Assembly: GCF_965225875.1 (NCBI RefSeq)
Contig: NZ_CBDDBS010000003.1
Coordinates: forward strand, 1,116,001-1,180,000
Length of the DNA: 64,000 nucleotides
From: Haliscomenobacter sp965225875
GTDB lineage: Bacteria > Bacteroidota > Bacteroidia > Chitinophagales > Saprospiraceae
Reading direction: 5' to 3'
The position numbers and the translations under genes were made by a program. Positions 26,001 through 33,427 of the stretch are shown piece after piece. The notes under the pieces are model-generated. The model did not search any database and was not told the DNA's origin. It saw only the letters and a list, made by a program, of their open reading frames with translations. Within the stretch, counting starts at the first letter, position 1; each line of letters begins with the position of its first letter.

Positions 26001-26090
26001 TCCTGTTGAGGCAGAAAAATAGTAATTGGCTGCAAATGAGTTGAGTGCGCTGCTAAGAACTAGCAGCGTCAGAAGTGTGAATTGTTTCAT
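23073..26090 (-). CDS. Secreted right-handed beta-helix protein with T9SS C-terminal sorting domain
   Basis: A 1005-residue secreted protein. It has a signal peptide (to ~A20), then YYFSASTGDDNR and GDSVLFKRGEVFSGGI, typical of the start of parallel beta-helix polysaccharide lyases and epimerases. A run of beta-helix coils with Asn ladders follows (~250-540; for example VVGNIVLNGLG, GIYLDDNATNVDVIGNTVAN, NGIYIHNARNIKIQNNTLYN). A carbohydrate-binding-like beta domain lies at ~630-760, and the C-terminal T9SS type A sorting domain (YPNPLNGGNAELTIKL to the end, ~925-1005) directs it to the cell surface. Its place inside the locus suggests it trims, epimerises or anchors the polysaccharide (inference). 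Catalytic residues are not assigned. Confidence 0.88.
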   Translation of the reverse strand: MKQFTLLTLLVLSSALNSFAANYYFSASTGDDNRSPLQARNAQTPWKTITKLNTFFSQLQPGDSVLFKRGEVFSGGIQIVKSGSASLPIVLAAYGNGVPPVISGFSNISTWTPVGGGIFESPVINTAGKVNMVAINNVSYAMGRYPNADASNKGFLTFEGHGSLYLIDNQLPESPAWNNAELVVRTSRWTIERVPITTTTKARINYSKATDYNLVDGYGYFIQNDLKTLDQFGEWYYNPTTKKLNVFFGTKSPSAYSVQIATTNTLIESKANDIVIANLVIKGANQYGVYSNAANLKNLKIKNTQILFSGIDGIRVHNCANFTLENSEIINSNSIAVNLKYDATNAVLTNNKIRNTGVFPGMITENQAYGIISYTKGFKAEYNHIVKTGYVGIRFAGDNNLIKNNYIDTFCLVIDDGSGIYTWTGKPNTTFLNRSVVGNIVLNGLGAPEGTNRTDYAAAEGIYLDDNATNVDVIGNTVANCVNNGIYIHNARNIKIQNNTLYNNKVQIKTVHDDLGNPITNAVFTANNLFSKTTNQTTFYFKSDANDFATMGSFSGNYYVRPFDENLTIMADFNQAGVGSVKKMYDTRGPMLPYGKNLDGGGGTMRFRPYNLVSIDASRNKYNNPGFENTSMGVSCWSPNGDCATTWSTNSVLDKRAVKISGKTQGVVALNCGAIDRTKQYILRFSAKAERETQIEVFLRQSTSPWNPISNSKKIYLNPNRTEYEVLFSFPSSVSAGHLIFQAFNENFSYWLDNVGLFEASAVNVKEDEIIRFEYNPTSSDKTVPLATSYVDVKNTTYTDKVVLKPYTSIVLMKKNGNLPNSSGSMEGFNSRIDDCRVLLDWTWTLNDNFDHFELEESRDGNTFVSIAKIKNNGKTGLQSFQFLDAEIQKLNYYRLKYVYKDGKSSYSEILEEKTDCEADDWQIYPNPLNGGNAELTIKLFTRESSVIFTIIDQFGRKIKSFQAETISGWNTIRWNLPDLYTGMYYLHHSGILLSKALPFVVGRN

Positions 26091-26146
26091 AATCGGTTTT
26101 TTAATATAAGTTACTCGCTAATAAGAACGCAAAGTAACTTTCTTTG

Positions 26147-27436
26147 TTATCCGAAATACTTCAACAATTTATTATCAATGAGGAGTTTACTACATTTCTG
26201 CATCAATTTAAATGCTATTTTAGATTTTTCTGCAATATCTAAAAGGGAGTTTTTGCCATCTGCAAAATTCAATAACCAAAGCATTGCCATTTGTAATTCT
26301 TTTTGGTCACTATCCCCTCCAATGGCTGCATACAAGCCTCTTTTTCCCAATTGTGGTTCACATTTTGGGTGAAGATTTTGAAAAAAGAAGTTCTGTTCCA
26401 AAATCTCAACAATTTCCAAATAGATGTCAAATGAGGCTTGCAGAAAATTGGGCTGAATCAGTTGGAGGTTGTCGCCAGAAGTGTGGTATTCGGGATAACT
26501 GCCAAAAGGCGAACGCGTTAAATTGCCAACTGGGAGATTGAATCCTGGCGAGCAAAACTGACGCTCATCATAACCGTAAGGAAAAAAATCGATGACTTCA
26601 CAAGGGTAGCCAGAATTCCTCAATACATAAGAAACCACCTGATCAATTTCGGAATCACCCCTCCGGCTTTTTTTAAAGGTAAATCCGCCAGCATCCCCGA
26701 CCAGAGAAACAACCAGGCCATGTTTAATGTGGTCAACTTTATGTTCATTCCGGGCCAGCCAGGTAATGGAACCGATGGTTCCAGGAATAAACAGAAACCG
26801 ATAAGAGTACCGGTTTTTTTGTTCCCGAAGTAGTTGAGCCAAAAAGGTCAATAAACCAATCCCCGAAAGGTTGTCATTGGCCAACGAAGGATGGCAAATA
26901 TGGGCCGAAAAAAGTACCTCTTCTTGCGAAGCGCCTGGAATATAAAGCTCGCCGTAAGTCAAACTGCCATCTTCCAAGGTTGAATCAATATAGACTTCAT
27001 ATTCTCCATCCTGCAAGTCCAGATATTGATTGTGGGCCATACAAAAACCCCAATTTTCCTGATAGTAAGAAGTTCGGTAAGGAATCAAATCAGGTTTATC
27101 GGGCAGTGTGAAGAGGTGCTTCTTCAAATCTTCCAAGCCCATCACTTGGTGTATAGGTGTGCTGTATTGTAGGATGTGGAGATTGTGGTCCTTAAAATCA
27201 ATTATTTTCTTCCCATCAGGGCCGATAATCCATGCATCTCGAATATTCCATTCCTTAGGCACCGTCCAATCGAAAACGGGCGTATTACTGGGCACTTCGT
27301 GTATTTCGATGGGAATGTATTCCTGAAGTATCTGTAAGGATTGGCGTACTCCATTTCCAGTGATGCTTCTACAAATCGGGAACAATCTTTCAGCTAAAGC
27401 ATACATGCTTGCGCCGGTTGAAACTAGGCTCTCCAT
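26147..27436 (-). CDS. DUF4910 (M28 aminopeptidase-like) protein with C-terminal winged helix
   Basis: A 429-residue cytoplasmic protein of the DUF4910 type often found in surface-polysaccharide loci. The central domain keeps an M28-like zinc site: H179 and H182 in SAHICHPSLANDN with D188, D248 in LVGDAGG, and H318 in EYHTSGDN. The N-terminal part (~1-60) has the CRSITGNGVRQSL motif, and ~60-165 forms an inserted beta domain of the DUF2172 type. The last ~50 residues look like a winged helix (LLDIAEKSKIAFKLMQKCSKLL). The metal ligands look intact, so an amide-hydrolysing activity such as removal of an acyl group or amino acid from an aminosugar is plausible. No member I know has an established reaction. 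It lies 9 bp after the aminotransferase gene. Confidence 0.85.
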   Translation of the reverse strand: MESLVSTGASMYALAERLFPICRSITGNGVRQSLQILQEYIPIEIHEVPSNTPVFDWTVPKEWNIRDAWIIGPDGKKIIDFKDHNLHILQYSTPIHQVMGLEDLKKHLFTLPDKPDLIPYRTSYYQENWGFCMAHNQYLDLQDGEYEVYIDSTLEDGSLTYGELYIPGASQEEVLFSAHICHPSLANDNLSGIGLLTFLAQLLREQKNRYSYRFLFIPGTIGSITWLARNEHKVDHIKHGLVVSLVGDAGGFTFKKSRRGDSEIDQVVSYVLRNSGYPCEVIDFFPYGYDERQFCSPGFNLPVGNLTRSPFGSYPEYHTSGDNLQLIQPNFLQASFDIYLEIVEILEQNFFFQNLHPKCEPQLGKRGLYAAIGGDSDQKELQMAMLWLLNFADGKNSLLDIAEKSKIAFKLMQKCSKLLIDNKLLKYFG

Positions 27437-27445
27437 AAATCCAAA

Positions 27446-28780
27446 TTAATGGTTTTTCTCCAACTGGTTCCATCTGCGGTAAACTGGCTGTACCGACTCC
27501 CCTTCTAAATAATTTTCTACACCTTCCGTGATTGCTTTTTGATAAATGCCAAGCGCTTCATGGAAAATTTCGACGGTTTGATCAATGTCTTTTTCCTTGT
27601 GTGCATAACTCAACACCAGGTTTGGAGCGATGACTCCTCCTTTGATCAATTCTTGCAACAATAAGGTTCGGAAAGGTTGCGAGGGGCGGCGTTGTTCGTC
27701 GCGGGTAGAAAAAACCAAACATACCGGAAAACCATGTATCCCTACATAGTCTTGTAGGCCATGATGGGCTATCGATTGATTAAGACCCAGCCGAAGCCGT
27801 TCTCCTTGAACTTGCATGTGTCCGATCACGTCTTTTTCCTGGTATTCTTTAACCACTGCGATAAAAGCTGCCAAGGCGTGATTTTCAGCTCCGTGCGTAG
27901 TAGACAGTAAAAACACCCTTTCCTTGTCGTGGTGCAAACCACCCAGCTCCATAATTTCTCTTTTCCCGGCCAGAGCCGAAATAGCAAAGCCATTGCCCAT
28001 GGCTTTGCCAAAGGTAGAGAGATCAGGAACGATATTGTACAGGGTTTGTGCACCTCCGATATGCCAACGAAAACCAGTGATCATTTCATCGAGGATAAAT
28101 ACCGTGCCATTTTCCTTACACAATTGTTGGACTCCATGAAGGAATTCTGGGTCAAAAGGGTCGTTTTTTTCTACTTCCATGATCAGGCAAGCCAACTGAC
28201 CTGGGTATTGGTTAAACATGGACTTGACACTTTCCAGGTTATTGAATTGGAAAGTTACGGTCAGGTCGCGTACCGATTGGGGTATTCCTGCATTGACCGC
28301 AGTGGTGCCAATGAACCAGTCGTCAACCGAAAAGAATGGATGGTCCGCACAAATGGCTACCATATCCCGCCCAGTGTAAGCCCTGGCCAGTTTGAGTGCC
28401 GCTGTGGTGACATCCGATCCGTTTTTAGCAAATTTGACCATATCGGCACCGGGCACCACTTTTAAAAAAGCCTCGGCTGCCTCCAGCTCAATCGTGGCTG
28501 GGCGGGCAAAATTGATGCCCTTCCACATTTGTTGGCAAGCCGCGGTAATTACAGCTGGGTATCCATGGCCCAGCGCTACAGCGCGCAATCCCATCCCGTA
28601 TTCGATGTATTCGTTGCCATCAATGTCCCAAACCCTACAACCCTCACCTCTGGTAAGATAAGGCGGATGGAATTCTGGGAATTGATCGTCCCCCTTTGCA
28701 TAAGTATGACAGCCCCCAGGTATGAGTTGATGAATTTTTTTCTTCAACTCAAGCGATTTTTCGAAGTTTTTGTGTTGCAT
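27446..28780 (-). CDS. Class III PLP aminotransferase, glutamate-1-semialdehyde-aminomutase-like, in sugar module
   Basis: A 444-residue fold-type I PLP enzyme. It has the cofactor Lys K259 in STFGKAMGNGF, the PLP-binding Asp D231 in ILDEMITGFR, and the N-terminal PGGCHTYAKGDDQFPE and GNEYIEYGMGLR typical of glutamate-1-semialdehyde aminomutase relatives. In this setting it is unlikely to serve haem synthesis. The neighbours point to transfer of an amino group to a terminal aldehyde or keto group of a nucleotide sugar (inference). It lies 91 bp after the methyltransferase and 9 bp before DUF4910. Most of its family length (430-450) is present and no key residue is missing. Confidence 0.88.
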   Translation of the reverse strand: MQHKNFEKSLELKKKIHQLIPGGCHTYAKGDDQFPEFHPPYLTRGEGCRVWDIDGNEYIEYGMGLRAVALGHGYPAVITAACQQMWKGINFARPATIELEAAEAFLKVVPGADMVKFAKNGSDVTTAALKLARAYTGRDMVAICADHPFFSVDDWFIGTTAVNAGIPQSVRDLTVTFQFNNLESVKSMFNQYPGQLACLIMEVEKNDPFDPEFLHGVQQLCKENGTVFILDEMITGFRWHIGGAQTLYNIVPDLSTFGKAMGNGFAISALAGKREIMELGGLHHDKERVFLLSTTHGAENHALAAFIAVVKEYQEKDVIGHMQVQGERLRLGLNQSIAHHGLQDYVGIHGFPVCLVFSTRDEQRRPSQPFRTLLLQELIKGGVIAPNLVLSYAHKEKDIDQTVEIFHEALGIYQKAITEGVENYLEGESVQPVYRRWNQLEKNH

Positions 28781-28870
28781 GTGTGTGGTGAGGTTTTTTA
28801 TTCCCGTTTTAATCGCCTGGCATCACCCAGGTTAAAGCCCAAAATAGGAAGCCATAAAAAGAGCTCCTTG

Positions 28871-30139
28871 CTAATCCAAGACCTGGACCTCAGGAATTGG
28901 GATTACAAATTTCCCTCCCCAATCCAGTACATGCGCCATTTGTTGGCTGATTTCTTTTTTGAGATTCCAAGGAAGGATCAATACATAATCAGGACGGGTT
29001 TCCTTGATTTTATCTGGAGCGTAAATTGGAATGTGGGTTCCAGGAAGAAAATTTCCTTGTTTATGAGGGCTCCGATCAACGGTATAATCCATAAAATCGG
29101 TGCGAATACCACAATAATTCAGGAGTGTATTGCCCTTCCCTGGGGCGCCATAACCAACCACCGTTTTCCCATTCCTTTTTGCTTCGATTAAAAAACTGAG
29201 GAGCTTACGTTTGGTTTCTTTGACCTTTTCTTCAAAAGTTGCGTAATACTCCAGGGTTTCCATCCCAAGTTGTTGCTCACGTTGAATAAGTTCGGCTACG
29301 CTATCGCTGACCGGTTTGGATTCATCGTCGGTATGGCGGCCATAAATACGCAAAGAGCCTCCGTGGGTAGGTAACTCCTGAACATCAAATAAAGTAATGC
29401 CGTGGTGTGCAAAAACCCGATTGACCGCTACAAAGGAAAAATAGGAGAAATGTTCGTGATAAATGGTATCGAATTGGTTTTCTTCGATCAACCTTTGTAA
29501 ATGAGGAAACTCCATGGTGATCACCCCACCTGGAGCCAACATTTCCTTCATCCCCCGCACAAAGTCATTTAGGTCAGGAACGTGGGCCAATACGTTGTTT
29601 CCCAACAACAAATCGGCTTTGCCATATTGGTTGGCCAAATGGTGAGCGGTTTGAGTACCAAAGAACATTCCTTCGGTCCGAATGCCTTTTTCACGGGCTG
29701 CAGCAGCCACATTCCCGGAGGGTTCAACCCCCAAAACTGGGATCCCTTTTTGGACAAACCACTGTAAAAGGTATCCATCGTTGCTGGCAATTTCCACGAC
29801 TAGCTTATCCGAATTGAGGCCAAAACGGTCAATCATCAACTCCGTATACAAGCGGGCATGCTCCAGCCAAGAATCTGAGTAAGAAGAAAAGTAGCCATAT
29901 TCCTCGGAAAAAATTTCATCCGGTGCGGCAAACTCTTCCAATTGTACCAACCAGCACTCATGACAAACATAGGCGTGTAGAGGATAAAATTTTTCAGCCT
30001 CATTGGCTTGTTCTGGTTTAACGTGTTTTTGGCATAAAGGCGACATGCCTAAATCGACTACACCAAACTTCAATTCATTCGCACAAAAGCGACATTTACT
30101 GCTACCCGATGGGTCGTTTTTTTGGGTTTGTGTTTGCAT
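28871..30139 (-). CDS. Zinc-finger SAM-dependent sugar C-methyltransferase (NovU/TylCIII-like)
   Basis: The start at 30139 (MQTQTQK) is preferred to one 24 bp upstream. The 422-residue protein has the three-part layout of sugar C-methyltransferases: an N-terminal zinc site with C16, C19, C59 and C62 (CRFC and CHEC), a SAM-binding Rossmann domain with VVEIASNDGYLL (~114-125), GVEPSGNVA and FDTIYHEHFSYFS, which includes the family His-Glu pair, and a C-terminal domain (VVGYGAPGKGNTLLNYC, then DRSPHKQGNFLPGTHIPIY) with a second nucleotide-binding-like fold. It should add a methyl branch at C3 of a 4-keto nucleotide sugar. It lies 33 bp after the epimerase. Confidence 0.9.
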   Translation of the reverse strand: MQTQTQKNDPSGSSKCRFCANELKFGVVDLGMSPLCQKHVKPEQANEAEKFYPLHAYVCHECWLVQLEEFAAPDEIFSEEYGYFSSYSDSWLEHARLYTELMIDRFGLNSDKLVVEIASNDGYLLQWFVQKGIPVLGVEPSGNVAAAAREKGIRTEGMFFGTQTAHHLANQYGKADLLLGNNVLAHVPDLNDFVRGMKEMLAPGGVITMEFPHLQRLIEENQFDTIYHEHFSYFSFVAVNRVFAHHGITLFDVQELPTHGGSLRIYGRHTDDESKPVSDSVAELIQREQQLGMETLEYYATFEEKVKETKRKLLSFLIEAKRNGKTVVGYGAPGKGNTLLNYCGIRTDFMDYTVDRSPHKQGNFLPGTHIPIYAPDKIKETRPDYVLILPWNLKKEISQQMAHVLDWGGKFVIPIPEVQVLD

Positions 30140-30172
30140 AAAAGTTGATATTATAAATTCCAATCAAAAAAA

Positions 30173-30724
30173 TCACAATGCGATGCCTTCAAAAGCATCA
30201 GAAAGTAAAGGAAGGTTTTTGTCTTTTTCAGAAATGGTGCTTACCTCCAGAGGCCATGCTATTTCGATTCTAGGGTCGTTGTAACGAACACCTCCATCTG
30301 AACCAGGTGCATAGAAGGCTGTATGGTGGTAAATGAGTTCACAATGATCCTGCAAGGTTTGAAATCCATGGGCAAAACCCTCTGGCACGTAAATCATTCG
30401 CATATTTTGTTCGGACAATTCAACCCCAATATGCTGTAAAAAAGTTGGCGATTGGTGCCTAAGGTCAACGATAACGTCGAAAACACTGCCTTTGATGCAG
30501 CGGATCAATTTGATCTCGGCGTGCGGCGGCATTTGAAAATGCAAGCCGCGCAAAGTCCCCTTTTGATTCGAATGCGAATGATTAAACTGGACAAACTCTT
30601 TATTGTGGCCGATAGTGGCGAATTCCCGCTTGCAAAAGGTACGTGCAAAGAAACCTCGTTCGTCACTGAACGGCTCCAAATCAATGATGTAAGCACCTTC
30701 CAATACTGTTTCATGAAAAATCAT
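30173..30724 (-). CDS. rfbC: dTDP-4-dehydrorhamnose 3,5-epimerase family protein (RfbC/RmlC-like)
   Basis: A 183-residue cupin epimerase acting on a 4-keto-6-deoxy nucleotide sugar. Family motifs are all seen: DERGFFARTFCKREF, GTLRGLHFQ with the catalytic His, IKLIRCIKGSVFDVIVDLR, YVPEGFAHGFQTL, YHHTAFYAPGSDGGVRYNDP and a terminal PLLSDA. Length is normal. It overlaps the SDR gene by 14 bp. No rmlA, rmlB or rmlD is in the window, and the nearby nucleotidyltransferase is of the CDP type, so the true substrate may be a CDP-linked sugar. The symbol denotes family, not proven substrate. Confidence 0.9.
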   Translation of the reverse strand: MIFHETVLEGAYIIDLEPFSDERGFFARTFCKREFATIGHNKEFVQFNHSHSNQKGTLRGLHFQMPPHAEIKLIRCIKGSVFDVIVDLRHQSPTFLQHIGVELSEQNMRMIYVPEGFAHGFQTLQDHCELIYHHTAFYAPGSDGGVRYNDPRIEIAWPLEVSTISEKDKNLPLLSDAFEGIAL

Positions 30725-31766
30725 ACACCAGCTTTAGTTGACTATCCATGGTTTGGCGAGCCAGCAGATCCTTAATGACATTTAACCGAATCAGTTCGGA
30801 CTGATGGTAATTGGCGTCCTGAAAGTGAATAGATTCCAGCCCTTGGATCAATCCCTTCACAGTATCCTGAAGTTGATATTGCGGTTGATGATGTGGCGCC
30901 AATGATTCAAAAAGGTCGAAGCTCACGCGATAGGACCGTTTATCAGGTTGTGCATCGGGGTTGATGGATACGGCAATTCCTGGCAAGATTTTCTGAATCT
31001 CTAAAGCCAAGTCTTTGATCTGATAGTTCCATTGATTGCTTCCTGTGTTCACGGTAATGAAGGTTCCTCCATTTCGATTCTCGCGTTCTGCTGCCCAACG
31101 GATTGCTCTGGCCATATCCAAAACATTGATCAGTGGCCGCCAGGGTGAGCCATCGCTGAGGATAGTGATCTTGCCGGAGGTTATGGCTCCGGCTACGAAA
31201 TCGTTGAGCACCAGGTCCAGGCGCAAACGATCGCTCATGCCGCAGGCAGTTGCGAAGCGCAAACAGGTAATTTGAAAATCCTCCGCAGCAAGTCCTTCCA
31301 GTCCAGCTTCAGACATTACTTTAGACTTGGCATAAGCCGTTAGAGGATCTAGCGTAGAAGATTCAACCCGGGGTGCGTCTTCAGCACTTCCATAAACACT
31401 ACAGCTGGAAGCAAAAATGAATTTTTTCACCCCTTGCCTTTTGGCCATTTTGGCGATTTCAATATTGGCCTTGTAATTGATCTCCAGAGTAGGCTCTTCG
31501 AAGCGATTGCCAATTGGATCATTGGAAATCGCGGCCAAGCTGACCACTACATCCACCCCTTCCAGCAAGTGTTCCGGGAATTGCCGTACGTCTCCGTAGT
31601 ACTGTGCATTGAGTAGCGAATCAGGGCTGATTGTATTGCTGGTAATGTATTTGGAAAAATATCCGATATCATAACCAATGAGGAAAGCATCGGGGTGAAA
31701 TTTTCGAAATTCTTTGACAATACCTGGGCCAACGTAGCCGAGGTTACCTGTGATGAGTATTTTCAT
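30711..31766 (-). CDS. NAD-dependent epimerase/dehydratase (extended SDR) of the sugar module
   Basis: The start at 31766 (MKILITGNLGYVGPGI) gives 351 residues with the Rossmann motif GNLGYVG at 7-13; the frame upstream is unsupported. The active site has S(C)SVYG at ~121-126 and Y145-x3-K149 (AYAKSK). SPWRPLINVLDMARAI is the usual substrate-domain motif of nucleotide-sugar epimerases and dehydratases. It overlaps rfbC by 14 bp at its 3' end and follows the membrane protein gene. With rfbF upstream and no rfbG seen, it may act as the missing dehydratase or reductase for a CDP-sugar; this is inference. Subfamily not recognised. Confidence 0.88.
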   Translation of the reverse strand: MKILITGNLGYVGPGIVKEFRKFHPDAFLIGYDIGYFSKYITSNTISPDSLLNAQYYGDVRQFPEHLLEGVDVVVSLAAISNDPIGNRFEEPTLEINYKANIEIAKMAKRQGVKKFIFASSCSVYGSAEDAPRVESSTLDPLTAYAKSKVMSEAGLEGLAAEDFQITCLRFATACGMSDRLRLDLVLNDFVAGAITSGKITILSDGSPWRPLINVLDMARAIRWAAERENRNGGTFITVNTGSNQWNYQIKDLALEIQKILPGIAVSINPDAQPDKRSYRVSFDLFESLAPHHQPQYQLQDTVKGLIQGLESIHFQDANYHQSELIRLNVIKDLLARQTMDSQLKLVYDFS

Positions 31767-31805
31767 GGTGAAACGATATGAATTGATTGTATAATTCGAC
31801 ACTGC

Positions 31806-32552
31806 CTAGCTTGGTTGCGTGTTTTTTTTGTACAGCATATACAATGAAAAACTTGCAACCATAAAAAGAAAGGCGCAATTGGTTTCCTTAAATTCAGCCA
31901 TCGGGTGAACTGGAAATAGTTGCTTTGCTTTAAATAGCGTGTAGATAGCTTGATTCAATACAAAGAAGAGACCGACCCAAAGTGGGACAAGTGGAAAATA
32001 AATTTTACCGGTGAAATTCCTTACCTTCTGGGATAGTGCGTTGATTGTAGGAATAAACAAACAGAACCCCAGCCAAAATAAGATTAAAATTCCTTCAGGT
32101 GACAACCAATGGCTAAGGCCTAATTGTACCTCGCCAGTAGTACTTCTATCCTTTGCATAAAGAACTTTTAAATTGTGAAGATTGGTTTCTCCTTGCAGAT
32201 TGTGATCAGCAAGCCATTCTGTTGTGGAAATTCCAATGATGCGTTGGCCCCAACTGATTTCTTCACCTGCACAAAAAAAGAAAAGGAGCCCTAGTCCGAG
32301 ATAAAAATAATTCCTTCTGCTTTTTAGGAAGTAAATTTTCTCAGCAGATCTGGATTTAATAAAGACCAAAATGCATATACAACTTGCAATAAAATAGAAC
32401 AAAGCAGATAAGTTTTCAACAATTCCATCTTCTACAGTGAGGTTCTCAATTTGTTCTTGTGTTTGAATAAATAACAGTGAATAAGGAAAAATCAACAAGA
32501 AAAATACAATCGTAGGGAGGAGGTAAGCTCTGGTAAAAGTGCTTGTTTCCAT
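31806..32552 (-). CDS. Polytopic membrane protein with GEEISWGQR motif, unknown function
   Basis: A 248-residue inner-membrane protein with about six to seven hydrophobic segments (near residues 10-30, 50-66, 82-100, 150-170, 188-210 and 225-242). Between segments three and four is a striking polar motif, CAGEEISWGQRIIGIST followed by NLQGETNLHNLK. Clustered acidic, His, Arg and Trp residues next to a membrane suggest an active or binding site, not a plain channel. I recall similar sequences in other bacteria but no function. It lies inside the sugar module, between rfbF and the SDR gene, on the same strand. A role in lipid-linked sugar modification is speculation. Confidence 0.75.
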   Translation of the reverse strand: METSTFTRAYLLPTIVFFLLIFPYSLLFIQTQEQIENLTVEDGIVENLSALFYFIASCICILVFIKSRSAEKIYFLKSRRNYFYLGLGLLFFFCAGEEISWGQRIIGISTTEWLADHNLQGETNLHNLKVLYAKDRSTTGEVQLGLSHWLSPEGILILFWLGFCLFIPTINALSQKVRNFTGKIYFPLVPLWVGLFFVLNQAIYTLFKAKQLFPVHPMAEFKETNCAFLFMVASFSLYMLYKKNTQPS

Positions 32553-32653
32553 TCTGATAGCTGTTTGATGATTGAGGTAATAAAATGTTCACAGATGGAA
32601 ATAGGAATAGTCAAAAAAATTGGAGTCAGTCAATAGGAATAGGGGTATTGTGA

Positions 32654-33427
32654 TTATTGCCAAACCTTCCAGGGTGCCTTGCCTGATTCCCACATTTGTT
32701 GGAGTTCATTTTTATCACGTAAGGTGTCCATGGGAAGCCAAAACCCATCATGTCGATAGGCCATCAACTGGCCATCTTCAGCCAAGCCAGTTAGGGGTTC
32801 ATGCTCCCAAAATGTTTGGTCTCCTTCAATGCGTTGAAGTACTTGGGGCGACAAAACAAAAAAACCACCATTGATCAATGAACTTTCGCCTTTGGGTTTT
32901 TCCATAAAGCTGTTGACTTGTTCCTTTTGGATATCCATGACCCCAAAACGGCCAGGTAAAAACGTTGCAGTAACGGTGGCGTCTTTTCCATGTTTAAAAT
33001 GGAAATCAATCAATTCACTGACATTAATGTTTCCCACACCATCTCCGTAGGTGAAACAAAAGGCTTCCTCATTCTGAATGTGGCTGCTCACCCGTTTGAG
33101 TCGCCCTCCTGTCATGGTATCCTCTCCAGTGTCTACCAGGGTAACTTTCCAGGGCTCAACCCTTTTTTGGTGCACTTCAATGGTGTTGGTTTCCAGGTTA
33201 AAAGTCACATCAGATTGATGGAGGGCGTAATTGGCGAAATACTCCTTAATTACATACCCTTTGTATCCACAGCATATGATGAAATCATTCACCCCATAAT
33301 GAGAATATATTTTCATGATATGCCATAAAATAGGTTTTCCACCAATTTCAACCATGGGTTTTGGCTTGAGGACTGTTTCTTCGGATAAGCGGGTACCAAG
33401 GCCGCCGGCTAGAATAATTGCTTTCAT
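32654..33427 (-). CDS. rfbF: Glucose-1-phosphate cytidylyltransferase
   Basis: It makes CDP-glucose from CTP and glucose-1-phosphate, the usual first step to CDP-linked dideoxy and branched sugars. The 257 residues show GGLGTRLSEETVLKPKPMVE (nucleotide-binding signature of the cytidylyl type), GGKPILWHIMKIYSHYG, FCFTYGDGVGNINV with the catalytic Asp, FMEKPKGE and GFWLPMDTLRDKNEL, all diagnostic. Its start overlaps the WecB/TagA stop by one base (TAATG), so the module is transcribed with the upstream glycosyltransferases. No CDP-glucose 4,6-dehydratase (rfbG) is found in the window. Confidence 0.95.
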   Translation of the reverse strand: MKAIILAGGLGTRLSEETVLKPKPMVEIGGKPILWHIMKIYSHYGVNDFIICCGYKGYVIKEYFANYALHQSDVTFNLETNTIEVHQKRVEPWKVTLVDTGEDTMTGGRLKRVSSHIQNEEAFCFTYGDGVGNINVSELIDFHFKHGKDATVTATFLPGRFGVMDIQKEQVNSFMEKPKGESSLINGGFFVLSPQVLQRIEGDQTFWEHEPLTGLAEDGQLMAYRHDGFWLPMDTLRDKNELQQMWESGKAPWKVWQ

